A stretch of DNA of 64,000 bases from RCIO01 sp965232405 (lineage in GTDB: Bacteria; Pseudomonadota; Alphaproteobacteria; Rhizobiales; Rhizobiaceae): the NCBI GenBank assembly GCA_965232405.1, contig OZ246966.1:1798001-1862000 (forward strand). Direction: 5' to 3'. Below the pieces are notes generated by a model. It had not been told where the DNA came from and ran no database searches. It was given only the letters and a program-made list of their open reading frames with translations. The translations under genes were made by a program, and so were the position numbers. Positions 60,965 to 64,000 of this stretch are shown here, piece by piece (within the stretch, counting starts at the first letter, position 1; each line of letters starts with the position of its first letter).

Positions 60965-61770
60965 CCGAACCTCAGGTCCAGTCCCGGAAGGTCGAAGCCG
61001 GCAATCGCGGTCGACCAGCGCTGTGCGGCTGCAATCGGGAAAGCCCTGGTCAGGGTTCCGGTGGTGATCATCTCGCTTGACTGGATCGGCGGGTTTTCTG
61101 GATCGTCTGCGAGTACGCCGACCAGATGCCGCAAAGCCTCGACCGGCCCGTCGAGCGCGTTTGCGCCGAGGCCCGCGTCGATCTCCGTCCCATTGCAGGA
61201 CAGCGACAGCGTCAGGGCTGCGAGTTGTTTGGGTAATGCGTGTCTGTTACCGGGCGCGATCTGTCGTTTGGGACCGAGAAAAAGCGCGCCATGCAGGCCG
61301 CCATCAGCGATGCAATCCGCCGCCTCGAAACGCCAGTCCGGAAAAATCGACTGCACGATCTCGAAGCCGTGGGCTACCCATGCGATTGCCTGTGCAATAT
61401 CGCCGGTGGACATGCCCGGTTCGAGGTCGGCTTCCAGACCGAGGACGATTTCGGGCTCGATTCGCGGTTCCGGCAGACGCGAAACGTCGACCGTTTCGCC
61501 CTGATCTACCTCTCGCACGGTCGTATCGTAGATGTAGCCCCAGATCGGCTCGTAGACGCCATATTCGGGCCAGATGCCGCGATTGGTGAAACCGATCTTG
61601 CGGCCGATTGGGGTTTCGCCCCTTGCCTCGCGCAAAGTGCGAAGCCGTGCGGTTACGGCATAGGCAGCCGGATTGCCAAAGCCGGGAAACCTTGCAGTGA
61701 ACGGCTCCATCTGCCGGTTAGCCAGCAGGGCCTCCAGCGCCTCATCGGCTATTGCGCCGGTGTCGGCCAT
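60961..61770 (-). CDS. 2-keto-4-pentenoate hydratase family protein (MhpD-like)
   Basis: A 269-residue FAH-superfamily hydratase. RKIGFTNRGIWPEYGVYEPIWGYI and PRIEPEIVLGLEADL are typical landmarks, with the metal-binding glutamates in EPEIV. MhpD-type enzymes act in meta-cleavage of catechols, but no other such genes lie in the window, so the substrate is open. It lies 6 nt after fsa. Confidence 0.85.
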   Translation of the reverse strand: MADTGAIADEALEALLANRQMEPFTARFPGFGNPAAYAVTARLRTLREARGETPIGRKIGFTNRGIWPEYGVYEPIWGYIYDTTVREVDQGETVDVSRLPEPRIEPEIVLGLEADLEPGMSTGDIAQAIAWVAHGFEIVQSIFPDWRFEAADCIADGGLHGALFLGPKRQIAPGNRHALPKQLAALTLSLSCNGTEIDAGLGANALDGPVEALRHLVGVLADDPENPPIQSSEMITTGTLTRAFPIAAAQRWSTAIAGFDLPGLDLRFG

Positions 61771-61776
61771 GTCGGA

Positions 61777-62433
61777 TCAGGCGATTGTCTGGCCGGTCTT
61801 CTTCCAGTCGGCCAGGAACGCGTCGAGCCCCTTGTCGGTCAGCGGGTGCTTGACCAGCTGGCGCAGGATTGCCGGCGGCACGGTCGCCACATCGGAGCCA
61901 ATCAGGGCTGCCTGCTTGACGTGGTTCACGGTGCGAACCGAGGCCGTCAGGATTTCCGTGTCGAAGTCGTAATTGTCGTAGATCGTCCTGATTTCGGCGA
62001 TCAGCTCCATGCCGTCCTCGCCGGTGTCGTCGATGCGACCGACGAATGGCGAAATGAAGCTCGCGCCGGCCTTGGCAGCCAGCAGCGCCTGATTGGCGGA
62101 AAAGCATAGGGTTACGTTGACCTGCCGGCCGAGATCGTTGCGGATCGTCCGGCACGCCTTCAGCCCGTCCAGGGTCAGCGGCACCTTTATGCAGACATTT
62201 TCCGCGATCTTCGACAGGATTTCCGCCTCGCGCATCATCTGATCGTATTCGGTCGCCACCACCTCGGCGGAAACCGGGCCGTTGACGATCTCGCAGATCT
62301 GCTTCGTGACTTCCGTGATGTCCCCGCCCGATTTGAGGATCAGCGAGGGGTTGGTCGTCACGCCGTCAAGAAGGCCCAGAGCGTTGAGTTCGCTGATCTC
62401 CTTGGTGTCGGCTGTATCGACGAAAAATTTCAT
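61777..62433 (-). CDS. fsa: Transaldolase, fructose-6-phosphate aldolase-like
   Basis: A 218-residue TalC/FSA-type transaldolase. The N-terminus MKFFVDTADTKEI, TTNPSLILKSGG, the Schiff-base lysine in NVCIKVPLTLDG and SPFVGRIDDTGEDG are present. It may be a true transaldolase of the pentose phosphate pathway or an aldolase; sequence alone does not decide. ATG 62433 follows GGGAG. It is divergent from priA across 84 nt. Confidence 0.92.
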   Translation of the reverse strand: MKFFVDTADTKEISELNALGLLDGVTTNPSLILKSGGDITEVTKQICEIVNGPVSAEVVATEYDQMMREAEILSKIAENVCIKVPLTLDGLKACRTIRNDLGRQVNVTLCFSANQALLAAKAGASFISPFVGRIDDTGEDGMELIAEIRTIYDNYDFDTEILTASVRTVNHVKQAALIGSDVATVPPAILRQLVKHPLTDKGLDAFLADWKKTGQTIA

Positions 62434-62517
62434 GGGTATCTCCCTGGGCAAGTGATGCGGCTCAAGGGCCGGATTTCGGCCTTGCTCTATCCCAAGAACC
62501 GGGCAAGGTCACGCCCG

Positions 62518-64000
62518 ATGGACAAAGATTCGCTTCCGAAAACGGTTCCGGTGCTCGTGCCGACGCCGGTGGACAGGCCGTTCTCCTACGGCGTGCCGGA
62601 GGGCATGTCCGTGCGGCCCGGATCGATCGTCCGCGTGCCGATCGGTCCACGCGAGGTTGCCGCGGTCGTGTGGGATGGCGAGGGCGAGACAGTCGATCCG
62701 AAAAAGCTGAGGCCGATCTCGGAGGTGTTCGACTGCCCGCCACTGGAAGACAAGGCGCGGCGTTTCGTCGACTGGGTTGCCGGCTACACAATGACGGCCC
62801 CGGGTCTGGTGGCGCGGATGTTTTTGCGCGCGCCGGCAGCGTTCGAACCGGAAGCCCCGCAACAAGGTTTTCGCTTTTCTGGTGGCGAGCCGGACAGGAT
62901 GACGACAGCGCGCAAACGCGTGCTTGAGTTTGCCGGCGACGGCATGGCCTGGACGCGCTCCGGACTTGCCCATGCAGCCGGCGTGTCGCTCACGGTGATC
63001 GACGGGCTGGCGGCCCAGAATGTGCTGGAGCCCGTCCAGCTGCCACCGCAGCCGGTCGTGGCCGCACCAGACCCCGAATATGCGATGCCGGAACTGACGC
63101 CCGACCAGTCGGCCGCAGCAGATGATTTGCGCGAGCGGGTTCAAGAAGACGCGTTCTCCGTGACGCTGATCGACGGCGTCACCGGATCAGGCAAGACGGA
63201 GACCTATTTCGAGGCGATTGCGGAGGCAGTGAAGCGCGGAAGACAGGTCTTGATCCTGATGCCGGAAATCGCGCTGACGCAGGCGTTTCTGGAACGGTTT
63301 CAGGAGCGCTTCGGCGCCAAACCGGCTGAGTGGCATTCCGACGTGACACCGCGCATGCGCGAGCGGGTCTGGAGGCAAGTTGCGGAAGGATCGGTGCAGG
63401 TCGTCGCCGGCGCCCGTTCGGCACTGTTCCTGCCCTATCGGAATCTCGGACTGGTTGTGGTCGATGAGGAGCACGACACCGCCTACAAGCAGGAAGACCG
63501 CGTCTTCTACAATGCGCGCGACATGGCGGTCGTGCGCGGCAATATCGGCGGATTTCCCGTCGTGCTGGCTTCGGCGACGCCCTCGATCGAATCCCGCGTC
63601 AATGCCGATACAGGTCGCTATCATCGTGTCGGCTTGCCGGCCCGGTATGCTGACGCAGCACTGCCGGAACTGGAAGCCGTCGACATGCGGCGCAACCCGC
63701 CGGCGCGTGGCGGGTTTCTGTCACCGGTTCTGATTGAGGCTGTCGGCAGCGCGGTTGAGCGCGGCGAACAATCGCTTCTGTTTCTCAACCGGCGCGGTTA
63801 CGCGCCGCTGACGCTCTGCCGGGTCTGCGGCCACCGTTTTCAATGCCCGGACTGTTCGTCCTGGCTGGTCGAGCACCGGTTTCGCGGCCAGCTCCTGTGT
63901 CACCATTGCGGGCATCACGAGCAGCGGCCCGAGGCCTGCCCCGAATGCGGCACATTCGATCATCTTGTGGCTTGCGGCCCCGGTATCGAACGTATTGCCG
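62518..64000 (+). CDS. priA: Primosomal helicase PriA, N-terminal two thirds (cut by window edge)
   Basis: A replication-restart helicase that reloads the replisome at stalled forks. About 494 residues are visible. The N-terminal DNA-binding domain begins VPVLVPTPVDRPFSYGVP; Walker A is GVTGSGKT (220-227) and the DEEH box is 316-319. The eight zinc-binding cysteines are at about 434, 437, 443, 446, 461, 464, 474 and 477. The C-terminal helicase motifs are beyond the window. The start is ATG 62518. Confidence 0.95.
   Translation, partial: MDKDSLPKTVPVLVPTPVDRPFSYGVPEGMSVRPGSIVRVPIGPREVAAVVWDGEGETVDPKKLRPISEVFDCPPLEDKARRFVDWVAGYTMTAPGLVARMFLRAPAAFEPEAPQQGFRFSGGEPDRMTTARKRVLEFAGDGMAWTRSGLAHAAGVSLTVIDGLAAQNVLEPVQLPPQPVVAAPDPEYAMPELTPDQSAAADDLRERVQEDAFSVTLIDGVTGSGKTETYFEAIAEAVKRGRQVLILMPEIALTQAFLERFQERFGAKPAEWHSDVTPRMRERVWRQVAEGSVQVVAGARSALFLPYRNLGLVVVDEEHDTAYKQEDRVFYNARDMAVVRGNIGGFPVVLASATPSIESRVNADTGRYHRVGLPARYADAALPELEAVDMRRNPPARGGFLSPVLIEAVGSAVERGEQSLLFLNRRGYAPLTLCRVCGHRFQCPDCSSWLVEHRFRGQLLCHHCGHHEQRPEACPECGTFDHLVACGPGIERIA

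Overview
The window looks like a chromosomal segment of an alphaproteobacterium of the order Hyphomicrobiales (rhizobial type, probably Phyllobacteriaceae or a close relative). The reasons are the chvG-chvI / pckA pair, the hisB-DUF2628-hisH-hisA-hisF-hisE-coaA cluster, hslV-GNAT-hslU-DUF1402, the gene order around hemE, and high-GC coding with GTG/TTG starts. Coding density is very high and most genes are housekeeping. No prophage, IS element or CRISPR array was seen.

Layout. 1-6.4 kb: 5' part of the sensor kinase gene chvG, the regulator chvI, divergent pckA, then arfB, a Kbp/LysM protein, an AlkB homologue and a membrane glycosyltransferase-like gene. 6.5-11.7 kb: coaA and the histidine cluster on the minus strand, interrupted by an opposite-strand Cas2-like gene and by a duplicated hisF 5' end. 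11.8-15.3 kb: hslV-GNAT-hslU and a DUF1402 gene. 15.3-23.5 kb: doxX, XRE regulator, smr, mltA, timA, fxsA, secB, dnaQ, coaE, aroE, maf, ppsR. 23.5-23.9 kb: the probable chromosomal replication origin between ppsR and hemE, with DnaA-box-like sites, an AT-rich stretch and GANTC sites. 23.9-32.7 kb: hemE, hemJ, rho, mnmE, mnmG, rsmG, parA, parB on the plus strand, with three parS sites and two dense clusters of GANTC (CcrM) sites. Gene orientation flips at the proposed origin: left-hand genes are mostly minus and right-hand genes plus.

32.7-44.7 kb: holA, an iodotyrosine-deiodinase-like nitroreductase, tRNA-Gly, a prolyl-tRNA-editing protein, a thioredoxin-TPR (CnoX-like) protein, small conserved genes, then the SOS mutasome imuA-imuB-dnaE2 behind a LexA box. 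After dnaE2 lies a scar holding a second, degraded copy of the end of the CitE-like lyase gene and a stray dnaE2 fragment. 44.7-54.7 kb: CitE-like lyase, FAD oxidoreductase, leuD, leuB, terC, an exported MBL protein, a TPR protein, GFA, yebC, a SelW-like protein and a GNAT. 54.7-64 kb: DUF2794, a previously unassigned structured RNA candidate with its own intrinsic terminator (about 55347-55510), DUF1223, yggS, leuS, an acyltransferase, a hydratase, fsa and the 5' two thirds of priA.

The most interesting items are the structured RNA candidate, the GANTC/parS architecture of the origin domain, the two oddities inside the his operon (Cas2-like gene and hisF leader duplication), the dnaE2/citE scar, and the deiodinase-like enzyme that keeps the Glu-Tyr-Lys triad at the spacing of animal IYD. 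All alignments and foldings were done by eye.
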